A stretch of DNA of 64,000 bases from Tritrichomonas musculus (GCA_039105265.1 JAPFFF010000037.1:496001-560000); one strand, 5' to 3'. Numbered from the stretch's first letter, positions 10,992-20,914 are shown. Made by a program: numbers and translations. Notes: generated by a model not told the origin, from the letters alone.

Positions 10992-11717
10992 ATGGCGAAA
11001 GCAATGGGTATGATGAGTGGATGCTACTTCGTTGGAAGAGGTGAACTCCTTGAATGGGTAAACGATCTTCTAAAAATAAATTATTCTAAAGTAGAAGATG
11101 TATCAAATGGTGCAGCGTTTTGCCAAATTATTGATGCTATTCATCCTGGTACTGTAAATTTAGGGAAAGTTAATTTTAATGCCACTGAACCTTTTGAGAT
11201 GACTCAAAATTATAGGATTCTACAAGATTCATTTCATAAGAATCAAATATCTCAATATATTGATGTTGTAACTTTAACTAAAGGAAAATATATGGCTTCA
11301 CTGGAGATGTTTCAATGGATTCATGGTTATTACGAGCAAACTGGACCACACGAACCATATGATGCTATTTCTCGTAGAAAAGTAACAAAATGTGCTGAGC
11401 CTAAACAACAGATAAATTGTACGAAAAAAGCATTTGTTCGACAATCTGGTTTTCCAACATCAATGCCTAACTGCCCTATTAAAAGAGGAAATTCATCTAT
11501 TGGTAAAGTTGGAAATCATATGGTGAAAAGCCATCCTCAGAAAAAAGTAGATTCATTAAATCGAACGCAAAACATTCATCAAAAAGAAAACGATTTACTT
11601 AAAGAAAATCAAATTCTTCAAGAAAAACTTAAAAAAATTGAAGCTTACTGTAGAGAAAATGTTGAAAATGAAATTATTCAACCAATAATGAATATGATTA
11701 ATGACGAAAACCATTGA
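10992..11717 (+). CDS. EB1-family microtubule plus-end protein
   Basis: 241 residues from ATG at 10992; the frame is open a little upstream but without another ATG, and MAKAMGMMSGCYF aligns with the usual EB1 start. Residues ~8-115 are a calponin-homology domain of EB type: GRGELLEWVNDLL, GAAFCQIIDAIHPG, and SLEMFQWIHGYY (the FQWxKxFY element). A basic Ser/Pro-containing linker (~120-195) follows, then a coiled coil LLKENQILQEKLKKIEAYC and an EB-homology tail VENEIIQPIMNMI. EB1 proteins bind growing microtubule ends through the CH domain and recruit partners through the EBH tail. No C-terminal EEY/F is present, so CAP-Gly binding through that motif is not expected. Trichomonads have elaborate flagellar and axostylar microtubules, which fits. 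Confidence 0.92.
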   Translation: MAKAMGMMSGCYFVGRGELLEWVNDLLKINYSKVEDVSNGAAFCQIIDAIHPGTVNLGKVNFNATEPFEMTQNYRILQDSFHKNQISQYIDVVTLTKGKYMASLEMFQWIHGYYEQTGPHEPYDAISRRKVTKCAEPKQQINCTKKAFVRQSGFPTSMPNCPIKRGNSSIGKVGNHMVKSHPQKKVDSLNRTQNIHQKENDLLKENQILQEKLKKIEAYCRENVENEIIQPIMNMINDENH

Positions 11718-11958
11718 AAAAATGTTGTGGAATTTAGCACATTGGTATTTTGTTTTTTTTTTCATGCTAACATAATTTCAAGATCTAGTTCATCCATTAA
11801 AAAATTTCTATATCATTGTAACTGAACAATCTTGAAATGAGAATGCTTATTATTTTTACACTTATTTGCATGCTATTTAAAGCCTTGTTGCATTTTATCT
11901 GGTAAAGTGTAACTGTAAAATTTTTTTAATTCAATTTTTTTTTTCTGAAATAGTCAAA

Positions 11959-12516
11959 ATGATTAAAATACATAAACTTAAATCTTTGCGAGATATTTGC
12001 CTTGACAAAATTCAAACACATGATCTTTCTCTTGTATGTTTTGATGGAATTCCACCTCATTTAATTGATCTAATTTTAAAAAATGTTAACTCTCCAAATG
12101 AATTGGCCAGAATTCAAGATGCAAAAACGAATAAAAACTCAGAGCAATTTGCAGAATCTGTTGATGAAAGATGGCATAAATTTGTTTTATCGATTTTTTG
12201 GGTTGGGAAAAAAAATCAGCCTGAACTACCTCCTAAAACAACTTGGAGAATGTTTTATGATGATCTCGAAAGAAAAAATAAAGAAAATAAAGAAGCATTA
12301 ACACAAAAACTTCAAAAAGATAAAATCATTAAAGAAAAAATGAAGAAAAAGAAATCCAAAATTGTTGATGATCAAACTGCAAAACAAGTTTTACGAACTG
12401 CTGCTCTGACCCAGAGACCTTCGGCGGGATACAGGTCAATTTCGCCTCATAACAATCCGAGCTATGGAAAAGGTGCAAGAGACTTATTGAAAAAGATGAG
12501 TAAGTTCAACTTTTAG
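11959..12516 (+). CDS. Elongin-A-like (SIII subunit A) protein
   Basis: 185 residues from ATG at 11959. The first ~100 residues match the Elongin A family block: a BC-box at residues 8-17 (SLRDICLDKI, fitting [S/T]LxxxCxxxI), GIPPHLIDLILKNVNSPNELARIQDA (the 'PY-L-L-p-iL...s-eqL-riE' segment), VDERWHKFV and TWRMFYDDLERK (the 'lWk-hc ... sWremY-rl' segment). The BC-box binds Elongin C in animals, linking the protein to cullin ubiquitin ligases and to RNA polymerase II elongation. A Lys-rich helix (~115-140) and a basic C-terminus follow, which could be nuclear targeting. It lacks the long N-terminal TFIIS-like region of animal Elongin A, as do other protist versions. It lies 241 bases downstream of EB1 on the same strand and ends 61 bases from the convergent serC stop. 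Confidence 0.8.
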   Translation: MIKIHKLKSLRDICLDKIQTHDLSLVCFDGIPPHLIDLILKNVNSPNELARIQDAKTNKNSEQFAESVDERWHKFVLSIFWVGKKNQPELPPKTTWRMFYDDLERKNKENKEALTQKLQKDKIIKEKMKKKKSKIVDDQTAKQVLRTAALTQRPSAGYRSISPHNNPSYGKGARDLLKKMSKFNF

Positions 12517-12577
12517 AAAAATATACATAATTTTTGTAAACTTAATTTTTATTTAATTCAGATTTGGTTTATTATAC

Positions 12578-13699
12578 TTATTTAAAACCTGGAAATTCTT
12601 TAATGGCGTTAACCAAAGCTTCAATACCTTCTTCTGGCATTGCATTGTAAATTGATGCTCTAAATCCTCCAACTGTTGCATGTCCTTTCAAAGTGAGAAG
12701 CTTCTTGGAAGTGCATACATTCAAAAATTGGCTGTCCAATTCTGGGTTCTTAACTTCATAGCCATCAGGCTTCCTGAAGAATGGAACGTTCATTATAGAA
12801 CGATATTCTGGCTTAACTCTGTTTTCGAAATATTGGGATTTGTCAATTGCTTCATAGAGTTTTGCAGCTTTTTTCCTGTTAATCTCTTCCAATTTTGCGA
12901 TACCGCCTTTCTTCTCGATCCATTTGAAAATCAAGTTTGCAAAATAAATTGCAAATGTTGGAGGAGTATTGTAGAGGCATTTGTTTTGGACTTGAATTCT
13001 ATAATCAAGAGTGATTGGGCAATGTGGTCTTAATTTACGGCTTTCAAGAAGATCTTTTCTGACAATCACGACTGTCATTCCTGAAACTCCAAAGTTCTTT
13101 TGTGCACATGCAAAGATTAAGCCAATTTTGTTCCATTCAGTAATTCTTCTTGAGAAAAGTTCTGATGACATATCAATTACAAGAGGAACTTTGACATCAG
13201 GAAAAGTCTGGAATTGGATACCTTGGATTGTTTCATTTGAGCATATGTAACAGTATGCTGCATCATCTGAAAGGTTCCATTTAGACCTGTCTGGGATTTC
13301 AATTGGGTTAGTTGGTGGCATTCCACAGACATTTCTAACTTCAACTCCTTCAAATTCAAGACGTTGGCATTCTTGAAAAGCTTTCTTAGACCAATTTCCA
13401 GTTATGACATAATCAACTTTTTTGAAATCTCCAAGAAGGTTGAATGGAATGGCTGAGAACTGCAAAGAGGCACCACCTGCAACTAAAAGAATTTCAAAAT
13501 TATCTGGAACTTCCAATATTCTTCTGATGCGTTTGTTTACGTCATCATTTTCTTCTTGCCAATATTTGCCTCTGTGAGAATGTTCGATAACAGACATTCC
13601 AGATCCTTTCCAATTTGTCATTTCCGAGGCTGCCTCTTCAAGGCATTCGAGTGGAACGCATGCTGGTCCTGCACTGAAGTTATAAACGCGATCAGTCAT
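12578..13699 (-). CDS. serC: Phosphoserine aminotransferase
   Basis: 373 residues from ATG at 13699. The start is chosen because MTDRVYNFSAGPACVP matches the conserved SerC N-terminus, and an initiator TCATTTC lies just upstream; the longer open frame uses a TTG. Class V PLP aminotransferase: it converts 3-phosphohydroxypyruvate plus glutamate to 3-phosphoserine in serine biosynthesis. Visible marks are FSAGP at the N-terminus, SVIEHSHRGKYW, GGASLQF (phosphate/PLP binding), VIDMSSELFSR, and FACAQKNFG with the PLP lysine (~195). The C-terminal KGHATVGGFRASIYNAMPEEG is diagnostic. Length and all key blocks are normal, so it should be active in the cytosol. The stop is followed by AAT (TAAAT), fitting the trichomonad polyadenylation motif. 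Confidence 0.96.
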   Translation of the reverse strand: MTDRVYNFSAGPACVPLECLEEAASEMTNWKGSGMSVIEHSHRGKYWQEENDDVNKRIRRILEVPDNFEILLVAGGASLQFSAIPFNLLGDFKKVDYVITGNWSKKAFQECQRLEFEGVEVRNVCGMPPTNPIEIPDRSKWNLSDDAAYCYICSNETIQGIQFQTFPDVKVPLVIDMSSELFSRRITEWNKIGLIFACAQKNFGVSGMTVVIVRKDLLESRKLRPHCPITLDYRIQVQNKCLYNTPPTFAIYFANLIFKWIEKKGGIAKLEEINRKKAAKLYEAIDKSQYFENRVKPEYRSIMNVPFFRKPDGYEVKNPELDSQFLNVCTSKKLLTLKGHATVGGFRASIYNAMPEEGIEALVNAIKEFPGFK

Positions 13700-13702
13700 T
13701 GT

Positions 13703-13709
13703 GAAATGA
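13703..13709 (-). promoter_or_regulatory. Initiator-like element of serC
   Basis: On the minus strand the sequence TCATTTC lies 3 bases before the serC ATG. It fits the trichomonad initiator TCA(Y)(T/A), where transcription starts at the A, and supports the ATG at 13699. Confidence 0.55.
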
Positions 13710-15581
13710 ACTGAAAAATGAAAACTATAAGTTATCAAAAAGAAAATAAGTATTTAAAAATTGAAAATTCATTCAATTATAAATAAAACCATCAGTTTAT
13801 GTTGGTGAAATTTTTATTACCATTATTATTACCATTATTATTCCAATAATTTAAAATAAGTTAATTCAAATTCAATATATTGTTTGAAAATTTTTGCTAA
13901 ATTTAGACTAAATTGAGTGGATTTTTTTTCATTCGCAAAAATCAAAAAAAAAAAAAAAAAAAAAAAAAAAGATGATTGATTCATCATGAATTACATTAAA
14001 TTTTAAATTTTAAAATTTAAAATATATTCTATTCACTCAAATTTTTTTGAATAATTTTACGATCATGTTTTCTTTTTATTGTTTTTAATTATTCAATTAA
14101 TTGCAATAATTGCATCTTCTTTTTCATGGATTTTATGATTATTTTCTTCTTTATTTATAAGTAAAAATAAAAATAATAATTTTTAAGGTGGTTTTATGGA
14201 AAATAAAATCCCAAAAAAACTTTACTCATTCCTTTTCAATTAAAGAACAAACTTGATATATATCAACAAAACAATAAGGAAAATAAATAACTAATGATAA
14301 AGACAATTATTCCTTTTCTATAATTTTTACATGAAATTATATCTTTTGTTAATTAGCTAACATTTATTAAAACAAAATATAAAAATCAAATAAAGAGAAC
14401 TTATGCATCAATAAAATATCAGCAATTTTAAAAATCATCATTTATATTGATATAATATTTTTATAATATGCAAATTCATTCATCAAATATATTTAAAAAT
14501 TCACTATAATTACTTGTATTCCGTGTAAAATAAATTAACAGAAGTACTTCTGGAATCATTGATTTTTTATGGCAAATGCAAATATTTAGAAATTTTTTTA
14601 CTTTTTCAAGTAAAAAGAAAAAGGAAAAACTTAAATTGTTAATTTAACGGTACCAATCAATGAAGTTTTACAAAAACTCTTGCTATTTAATCTTTAAATT
14701 CTAATAAAAACGAAATTGTATATTAAAATTTTGTAATTAATCGATATTTTCAAACTTGGTCAATTGAATAGTAAGTTTTATTTGATTTTGCTCTAAAATA
14801 TATTATTAAAATTTAAATTTAAAAGCCACATATTGAGATAAAATTTTCAAAGTCTAATTCGACAATCAGTGAAAAGATTGGGAGAAAACAGAATAATGAT
14901 ATATTATCTCGGATGATAAGCTTAGAGATTGTCAGGCCCTAATTTTTTATTTAGGTCTTTTATAAAAATATAAAAAAAATAAATTTCCAATTTTTGATTT
15001 TACCTTGAGTTAGAGGCGCGACATCATTAGAATATTAGAATTGATGATGGGTTTCCTAAGACCAAATTTTTATAAGTTTGATATTCGAAGAAAAATTAAC
15101 GAACGAAAATGAACTTTTTTTTTGGTGACCAGTAAAAAAAAAAGATATTCTTCAATTGCATTCAAATTTTGAAGCGGCAGGTCACAAATTGAATGCATAA
15201 GGTCAAATCAAAAAATAAAAATATTTCGAAATCTACTGAATTGTATCATACATATATCTTTTATTTATCATTTATTTTATTTACTATTTATATAAATATA
15301 CTCAATTTTTAATGAAAATATCTGAAAATGGACAAACGAGGGTTCGTAAAACTCCCTTAAAAATAGTTTTTTATCAAAAGTTAAAATTTTGTTTTCAAAA
15401 ATTAAATCAAATATTTTAAAAATATTTCATAGACTAAATATTTAATGACTAAATAAATATTTATATTATATATTTGATACATATATTTATTCAATATTTA
15501 TGATATTTACTGTTTAATGAATTTTAAACGAGATATAAATACTTATGTTATTGAAAATCGAAAAATGAGAAGATATTTCTA
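13710..15581. other. AT-rich spacer between serC and the Polinton
   Basis: About 1.9 kb with no open frame of note on either strand. It holds a run of 27 A at 13944-13970 and A/T-rich low-complexity DNA. A patch near 14,900-15,200 is slightly richer in G and C but shows no recognisable gene, tRNA or repeat. The Polinton inserted at its right end. Confidence 0.6.
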
Positions 15582-15587
15582 TTCTAA
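15582..15587. repeat. Target-site duplication, left (TTCTAA)
   Basis: TTCTAA sits directly before the element's AG end and recurs at the right boundary. If the element ends in CT, only TCTAA (5 bp) is duplicated; Polintons usually make 6-bp duplications. Confidence 0.7.
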
Positions 15588-15869
15588 AGTTAGTATGGTT
15601 AAGGGGTGCTCCGGGACAGGCCCTGCGCACCCACTTATCGGCTTTCCGAAGGTCGTCTGAGACCTCCTTAACAGCCCTCCAGAGGCCCATTACGGACATT
15701 CCGTCAACTCTCCACCCTCAACACCTCCCGAGAAGCTCAAATCACCCAAAAAACGACAGTTACGGACCTCTCAACGAGTATCCAACCATGGCTATTTCCG
15801 CTACTCTAACATTTGCTTTGGAAACAACAGGGATTTCGTTATAGAGACATCTTTTTAGTCTCACCTCAA

Positions 15870-16202
15870 ATGAGTACCCCCTATTACATTCACCACGATG
15901 ACTTCGACGGTCTTGCCGTCCCTGATCAGGTCATGCCTAGCGATATCAAACGTATTGTATCTTACGGTAAGCACACGTTCCATAAACGACCTTACTTCTT
16001 CAGTCCCAGCATGAGACAGGTATATCGATACACTCCAACCGATAAGCTCGTCGAACGCCTTACAGGTTATGAGTGTGGTAACTCGATAAGGTTCAGTCTA
16101 GTACCGGATACGACTAAACGTACCTCTATAACTGTGAACGATTGGATGCTTACTATTACGGGAGACATGGGTAAGATCGATTTACCGAACGGAGGTCGAT
16201 GA
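15870..16202 (+). CDS. Polinton TIR-encoded unknown protein A (left copy)
   Basis: 110 residues from ATG at 15870, preceded by CTTTTTAGTCTCACCTCAA, the T-tract plus TCAC-type initiator shared by this element's genes; the longer frame starts at a TTG and is not used here. The protein begins MSTPYYIHHDDFDGL and is mixed alpha/beta-looking, without Cys clusters, signal peptide or membrane segment. I recognise no family. Being inside the inverted repeat, it exists in two identical copies, so its dose is doubled relative to the single-copy genes. Confidence 0.6.
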   Translation: MSTPYYIHHDDFDGLAVPDQVMPSDIKRIVSYGKHTFHKRPYFFSPSMRQVYRYTPTDKLVERLTGYECGNSIRFSLVPDTTKRTSITVNDWMLTITGDMGKIDLPNGGR

Positions 16203-16317
16203 ACGATCATCATTTTTGGTCTCAGAAGTGGAGTTCATCGTCCCCGGATACCTCCGACACCGAAATGCCTCAAACGATTTCTCTATCGATTTTTTATCCC
16301 GTAGTCATACACATAAG

Positions 16318-16551
16318 ATGAACGCCTGTGAAGATGTATTCGAAGCTATCGACATCTCTGAAGTTCATTCAGTCAACGACATCATCGAATTCATCGAAGA
16401 CTACTTCGGTGATGAGATAGAGCTCGATGTTGAGGTTGAAAACGAATCCGATTTCGACAGACTCTTAAACGTAGCCTACGACGACGACATCGGTATGGAC
16501 AGAAAGATCGAAGTCATCAAGACCATTATCGGATTGGTGTTGGATGACTAA
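16318..16551 (+). CDS. Polinton TIR-encoded small acidic protein B (left copy)
   Basis: 77 residues from ATG at 16318, preceded by a T-tract and GTCATAC (initiator-like). The open frame extends upstream to a TTG, but the next ATG is this one. The product MNACEDVFEAIDI... is strongly acidic, with runs such as FIEDYFGDEIELDVEVENES, and has no basic patch. It could mimic DNA or bind basic proteins; that is inference only. No family recognised. The word TCAGAAGTGGAGTT brackets it on both sides. Confidence 0.5.
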   Translation: MNACEDVFEAIDISEVHSVNDIIEFIEDYFGDEIELDVEVENESDFDRLLNVAYDDDIGMDRKIEVIKTIIGLVLDD

Positions 16552-16689
16552 ATCGGATCTTCATTTTTGGGGTCAGAAGTGGAGTTCTTGGCATGAGTAT
16601 CGTCCCCGGGATGAACAACAGTCACCAACCCATTTCTGTCGCTCATATCGAATTTCCGTAGCCCAACATTAATTTTTTATTTACCTGAA

Positions 16690-19600
16690 ATGGCCAAGTT
16701 ATTGAGTAAGCTCTCTAAGTCGGAGATCTTGTCGTTGCCTGGTTTCAATCAGTATAGATCTATGACTGTCCGTCAGTTGAAGCCAATCCTTAAGAAGATG
16801 ATCCGCGAGCTGGAAATCGACTTCAGAGGTGTTCGCGTCAGGGATTACGTCAACAAGGTAGAGTTGAATCGAAAAGCCGACAACGACTTCTTTGAACGCA
16901 TGACCTCGACGAGAGAACAACGACAGAAAGAACTGGAACAGAAAGTCCAACGCGAACAGTCTCTCAAAGATGATGCCCTATTCAATCGTTACTTCGGAGA
17001 CATCGATACCGGATACACGACTTCGAAGACAGAAGAGAGACGTCGTTACGAAGAGAACGTTCACGACAAAGACGCATATCGAGAAGACATGAGGGAGATG
17101 ATGTTAGCGGTCAAGAACCATGAATCCTTCGAAGTCGATATCGATGACGGTTCTGAGAAACAGTACGCCTTTGTCAAGGTCTTGAGACAGATTCGAAAGC
17201 AGAAATCCAGCGAATGGAAACCTCTCGTCTACGGATATGACATGAACGGACACGGCAGAGTCTTCAGCGTCAACAAAGAATTGGATCTCGAAACCATGAT
17301 CAGTTGTATCCTCGGCGAGATCACAGTAGAAGAATACTACTCCGATTGTGATCCTAATCTCATCGGTTGGGATTACATTCCAGTCAGGTTCGAAGTGAAG
17401 TTCATCAAGATGACCAAGAACGAGAAGACCGGCAAGACTGAGTTCCTCGACGGAGAAGGTCACGTAATAGAATCCGTAGATGACTATCGTGACGCTCCAG
17501 ACGGTGCCTTCTTCCCCTTCATCAATCTCCTCAAAGGGTTGGACTTGACGAGGTATCAGATCTACGACTCCATCGACAAGAAGAACTACCGTGACAACTG
17601 CTTTGTCTATGCTTGCATTCAATCAGGTGTCTTCACGGATGATGAGATTCAGAAGCTCCGTAACGTCATGCTTACACGATCAATCCCCAACAAGAAGATC
17701 ACTAAGATCGCCACCCAGATGAAGTGTCATTTCGTGGTAAGCCGCGTTAACGATAACCGAGATTCGAGAACACGAAGACGAGATTCAGTCGACACGCGCA
17801 AGAACGCCAAAGTCGTAGCAGATCGAGTCGTTAGGTTATTGCTCTACAAAGAACACTACATGATCGATGATCATGAGGTACTTCCCATCACGAAGTACTA
17901 TATCGAACACCGAGACGAACTTGACTCTAAGTATCCAATCCCTGAACGATTCATGATCAAGAACAAGCGTGGAGACAAATCCGATAAGGGAACAGGTCTC
18001 TTGACTGTCTTGGAAACGATGTTTGAATGCAACCTCTTCAGAGAGATCAACCAATGCGAGCAAGCTATCCTCAGCACCTGTGAGTTCGATAACCACTTGA
18101 ACGACTACGTTGACCTCATCTACGACGAGAAGTTGTGTTGCAAAGCCGAAACGACAGACGCTAAGAAGATCACTGATTGGACGCACATCTACTACGCCGA
18201 TTACGAGACTGACGTAACGGGCGACAAACACAAACCCTATCTATGTTGCCTCTGTGATGACAAGAACATATCGCACTTCGACGGCGAGAACCTTACGTCC
18301 GAATTCTTGAACTCCCTCACGACCAACTCCCTTACGTACTTCCATAACCTGAAATACGATGCGTGCTTCTTCATTAACGAACCAGGGTGGGAGGTCCAAG
18401 TCACTCAACGATCAGGTACGTTACTCCAAGTCGTTATGGATCGCTATAAGACGATTGAGGTCACCGACCCCAAAACCAAGATCTCGAAGCCGAAGAAGAT
18501 CAGGGAGAAGCATCTAACGTTCCGCAACAGCAAGTCCATCATCCCCGCTCCATTATGTGACTTCGATAGCATGTTCAACCTCAAGGTACACAAAGAGATC
18601 ATCGCATACAAGATCTATACCCAAGCGAACATTAAACGTCGATGGATCCCATTTGATGAGTTCTTCGCCCAATACGTCGCCGAGAACGAAGATCATAAGA
18701 GCACCTCCGACCTCGAACAAGACCGCGAACAGTTACTCAAGAACGCCAAGTTCGCCAAAGCCTACAACGAATCGGACTCCAGTATCGACATCATGAAGTA
18801 TGCCCGGTTCTACTGCATCAAAGACTGCGTCACATTGATGGACGGTATGACGAAGTTCAACAACGACTTGGCCGAAGTGTTCAAGACGACCGAGAAGCCC
18901 TGGATAGGTATCCATCAATTCATCTCCATCTCAGCTGTCGGTTACGACTTCGCCCGTATCTACGGCTGCTTCGAGGGATGCTTCCAACTGGCTGGTAAAC
19001 CACAGAACTTCATTCAACGATGTGTCAGTGGTGGACGTACCATGACGGCTGACAACGAGAAGCAGTACGTAGAGGGGCGTATCCAAGACTTTGACGCCGT
19101 CAGTCTCTATCCATCAGCCATGTCGATTATGGATGGCGTCGCAAAGGGCATTCCTAAGGTGATTCCCGACAACTGCTCTCATGAACAACTCATGAGTTAC
19201 GACACCTTCTTCATCGAGATCAACATCACCAAGCTCTCGTGCAAGTCCAATCGTCCATATAGATTCGGTCAGGTATTCAAACATAACGAAGCTGGATCGA
19301 AGATCTTCTGTAACGAACCAGTTGATCACTACTACGTAGACAAGATCACGTTAATGGATCTCATCGAATTCTACGACATCGAATACGAATTCATCCGTGG
19401 ATACTACTTCGATGATGGATTCAACAACAAGATCAACACCTTCATCCAGACCTTATTCGACCTTCGATCGAAGTACAAGTCCGAGAAGAATCCACTCGAG
19501 AAGACAATCAAGTTGTTGTTGAACTCCATTTATGGCAAGTCGATCCTGAAGCCCATGGTCGATGAAGTCAAGGTAGTTGATCGTAAGAAGCTCATCTCCT

Positions 19601-20226
19601 ACATCTACCGCAACTACAACTACATCAAAGAAGTATCCTTCACCGACTCATCTAAAGCGTTCGTCAAGAAGATCAAGCCCATCAACAACCACTTCAACCT
19701 ACCGCAGTTCGGAGCCTCCGTTCTATCCTGGTCTAAGCATATCATGAATCAGGTCATGACCACAGCGGAACAGAACGATATCGACATCTACTACCAAGAC
19801 ACCGATAGCATGCATCTCAAAGAGTCCGACGTCTCCAAGCTCTCAGCGATCTACAAAACCAAGTACGGAAGTGAGTTGATCGGTAAACAGATGACCCAGT
19901 TCCATTGCGACTTCGATGCATTCCCTGGCGCAGTCGGTGACGTACACTCCCGTAAGTTGATCGCTTTGGGGAAGAAGTCCTACCTCGACATCCTCGTAGA
20001 TGAAGCCGGCAACGAAGGTTACCACATCCGCTGTAAGGGAGTACCACGTCAGTGTATCCTTAACAAGTGTAAACGACTCGGAATCACCGTTGAAGAGCTG
20101 TATGAACGAATGTATCATGGAGAATCAGTTACGTTCGATCTCACTGATGGAGCCAACTGTTTCGTGAAGAAGAAGACCTTCGATCAGGTTACTCGACCAC
20201 AATTCCTCCGCAAAGTCCAGTTCTAA
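16690..20226 (+). CDS. Protein-primed family B DNA polymerase of the Polinton
   Basis: 1,178 residues from ATG at 16690. The exonuclease domain shows ExoI DYETD (504), ExoII HNLKYD and ExoIII YCIKDC. The polymerase domain shows motif A DAVSLYPS (Asp 802), motif B KLLLNSIYGK (938-950) and motif C YQDTDS (Asp 1037/1039). The spacing between motifs A and B allows the TPR1/TPR2 insertions of protein-primed enzymes. The polymerase replicates the element from a terminal protein at the inverted-repeat ends. Residues 1-~480 form an extra N-terminal region: a basic helical start, then NCFVYACIQSG (Cys 304) and KEHYMIDDHE (His 389). That Cys/His pair is reminiscent of papain/OTU-like peptidase folds sometimes fused to such polymerases; this last point is inference. 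It is the first gene inside the left end and probably early. Confidence 0.95.
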   Translation: MAKLLSKLSKSEILSLPGFNQYRSMTVRQLKPILKKMIRELEIDFRGVRVRDYVNKVELNRKADNDFFERMTSTREQRQKELEQKVQREQSLKDDALFNRYFGDIDTGYTTSKTEERRRYEENVHDKDAYREDMREMMLAVKNHESFEVDIDDGSEKQYAFVKVLRQIRKQKSSEWKPLVYGYDMNGHGRVFSVNKELDLETMISCILGEITVEEYYSDCDPNLIGWDYIPVRFEVKFIKMTKNEKTGKTEFLDGEGHVIESVDDYRDAPDGAFFPFINLLKGLDLTRYQIYDSIDKKNYRDNCFVYACIQSGVFTDDEIQKLRNVMLTRSIPNKKITKIATQMKCHFVVSRVNDNRDSRTRRRDSVDTRKNAKVVADRVVRLLLYKEHYMIDDHEVLPITKYYIEHRDELDSKYPIPERFMIKNKRGDKSDKGTGLLTVLETMFECNLFREINQCEQAILSTCEFDNHLNDYVDLIYDEKLCCKAETTDAKKITDWTHIYYADYETDVTGDKHKPYLCCLCDDKNISHFDGENLTSEFLNSLTTNSLTYFHNLKYDACFFINEPGWEVQVTQRSGTLLQVVMDRYKTIEVTDPKTKISKPKKIREKHLTFRNSKSIIPAPLCDFDSMFNLKVHKEIIAYKIYTQANIKRRWIPFDEFFAQYVAENEDHKSTSDLEQDREQLLKNAKFAKAYNESDSSIDIMKYARFYCIKDCVTLMDGMTKFNNDLAEVFKTTEKPWIGIHQFISISAVGYDFARIYGCFEGCFQLAGKPQNFIQRCVSGGRTMTADNEKQYVEGRIQDFDAVSLYPSAMSIMDGVAKGIPKVIPDNCSHEQLMSYDTFFIEINITKLSCKSNRPYRFGQVFKHNEAGSKIFCNEPVDHYYVDKITLMDLIEFYDIEYEFIRGYYFDDGFNNKINTFIQTLFDLRSKYKSEKNPLEKTIKLLLNSIYGKSILKPMVDEVKVVDRKKLISYIYRNYNYIKEVSFTDSSKAFVKKIKPINNHFNLPQFGASVLSWSKHIMNQVMTTAEQNDIDIYYQDTDSMHLKESDVSKLSAIYKTKYGSELIGKQMTQFHCDFDAFPGAVGDVHSRKLIALGKKSYLDILVDEAGNEGYHIRCKGVPRQCILNKCKRLGITVEELYERMYHGESVTFDLTDGANCFVKKKTFDQVTRPQFLRKVQF

Positions 20227-20250
20227 ACCAATTCTTTTTGTCTCAACGAA

Positions 20251-20436
20251 ATGGAACCCACCTTCGTAAGCATCCCTGGATTCGTTGGCAAGTACGAGAT
20301 CTCTATTACTGAACCTCACGAAGTGATCGACACGACAACAGGTCTCGTTCTCGATGAATGGTACAACGGTTACGGTGAAGAAGCTGTCTTGTTGGACGGC
20401 GAACTCTATCTCATTACCGAATTGCTTCCAAACTAA
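20251..20436 (+). CDS. Small NUMOD4-like protein of the Polinton
   Basis: 61 residues from ATG at 20251, preceded by CTTTTTGTCTCAACGAA. The sequence FVSIPGFVGKYEISITEPHEV resembles the NUMOD4 DNA-binding motif (W-x-x-IPG(Y/F)xGxYEVSxxG-x-V) normally found at the N-terminus of HNH homing endonucleases. Here it stands alone, 25 bases after the polymerase stop. An HNH protein lacking a clear NUMOD4 lies 1.3 kb downstream, so the two may act together or be remnants of one module. It starts 24 bases before the next gene is reached, suggesting tight packing. Confidence 0.45.
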   Translation: MEPTFVSIPGFVGKYEISITEPHEVIDTTTGLVLDEWYNGYGEEAVLLDGELYLITELLPN

Positions 20437-20459
20437 TTCTTTTACGCCACCACAAACAC

Positions 20460-20876
20460 ATGTCCCTCAAGCAGTTCGTCGAAACAGTTCAACCCAAAGA
20501 CAGCACCAAACTCTACGTCTACCTCGACAGCAAGATCTACCCAAATGAATTCGGTATCAGCGTTCGTCCATTGCAAGTCAAATACGGATCCACCGTTCTC
20601 GATATGTCCCAGTTGATTGATTTGTTCGGGAAAGTCCCTTACATCACCGTCAGAGAGAGTCGTTATCGAACCGTCTACCGAGACCCAATGTTGATGACCG
20701 TTGACCTGACTCCGAAGCAATTCGAAGATAAGACCTACTACGATTACTACATCGACAAGCTCTGTCTCAGATCTGAGTTGAAGAGATATGAAGCGATATA
20801 CACCAAAGCACACGCCGTTCTCAGGGGAGTTCATTCCATCAACGACTTCCGTGATATGGACTCCCAAGACGAGTGA
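20460..20876 (+). CDS. Polinton unknown protein, 138 residues
   Basis: From ATG at 20460. It begins MSLKQFVETVQPKDSTKLYVYLD and has alternating short strands and a C-terminal helical part rich in Tyr, Lys and Glu (DYYIDKLCLRSELKRYEAIY). There is no signal peptide, membrane helix or zinc site, and no family recognised. Position after the polymerase and the NUMOD-like gene on the same strand suggests an early, replication- or regulation-linked role, as inference. It is followed by the non-coding island. Confidence 0.55.
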   Translation: MSLKQFVETVQPKDSTKLYVYLDSKIYPNEFGISVRPLQVKYGSTVLDMSQLIDLFGKVPYITVRESRYRTVYRDPMLMTVDLTPKQFEDKTYYDYYIDKLCLRSELKRYEAIYTKAHAVLRGVHSINDFRDMDSQDE

Positions 20877-20914
20877 TCTGATCTATTTTTGAGCAAAAAG
20901 GGAGCAAAAACCGT

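Larger units (their letters stand above)
15588..16586 (+). repeat. Left terminal inverted repeat of the Polinton (999 bp)
   Basis: Position x on the left pairs with position 53792-x on the right throughout; boundaries, both internal ORFs and their translations coincide without length difference. The repeat contains two small ORFs and ends just after the word TCAGAAGTGGAGTT. That same word also occurs at 16222-16235 inside the repeat, so each end carries the cassette twice. Confidence 0.95.
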
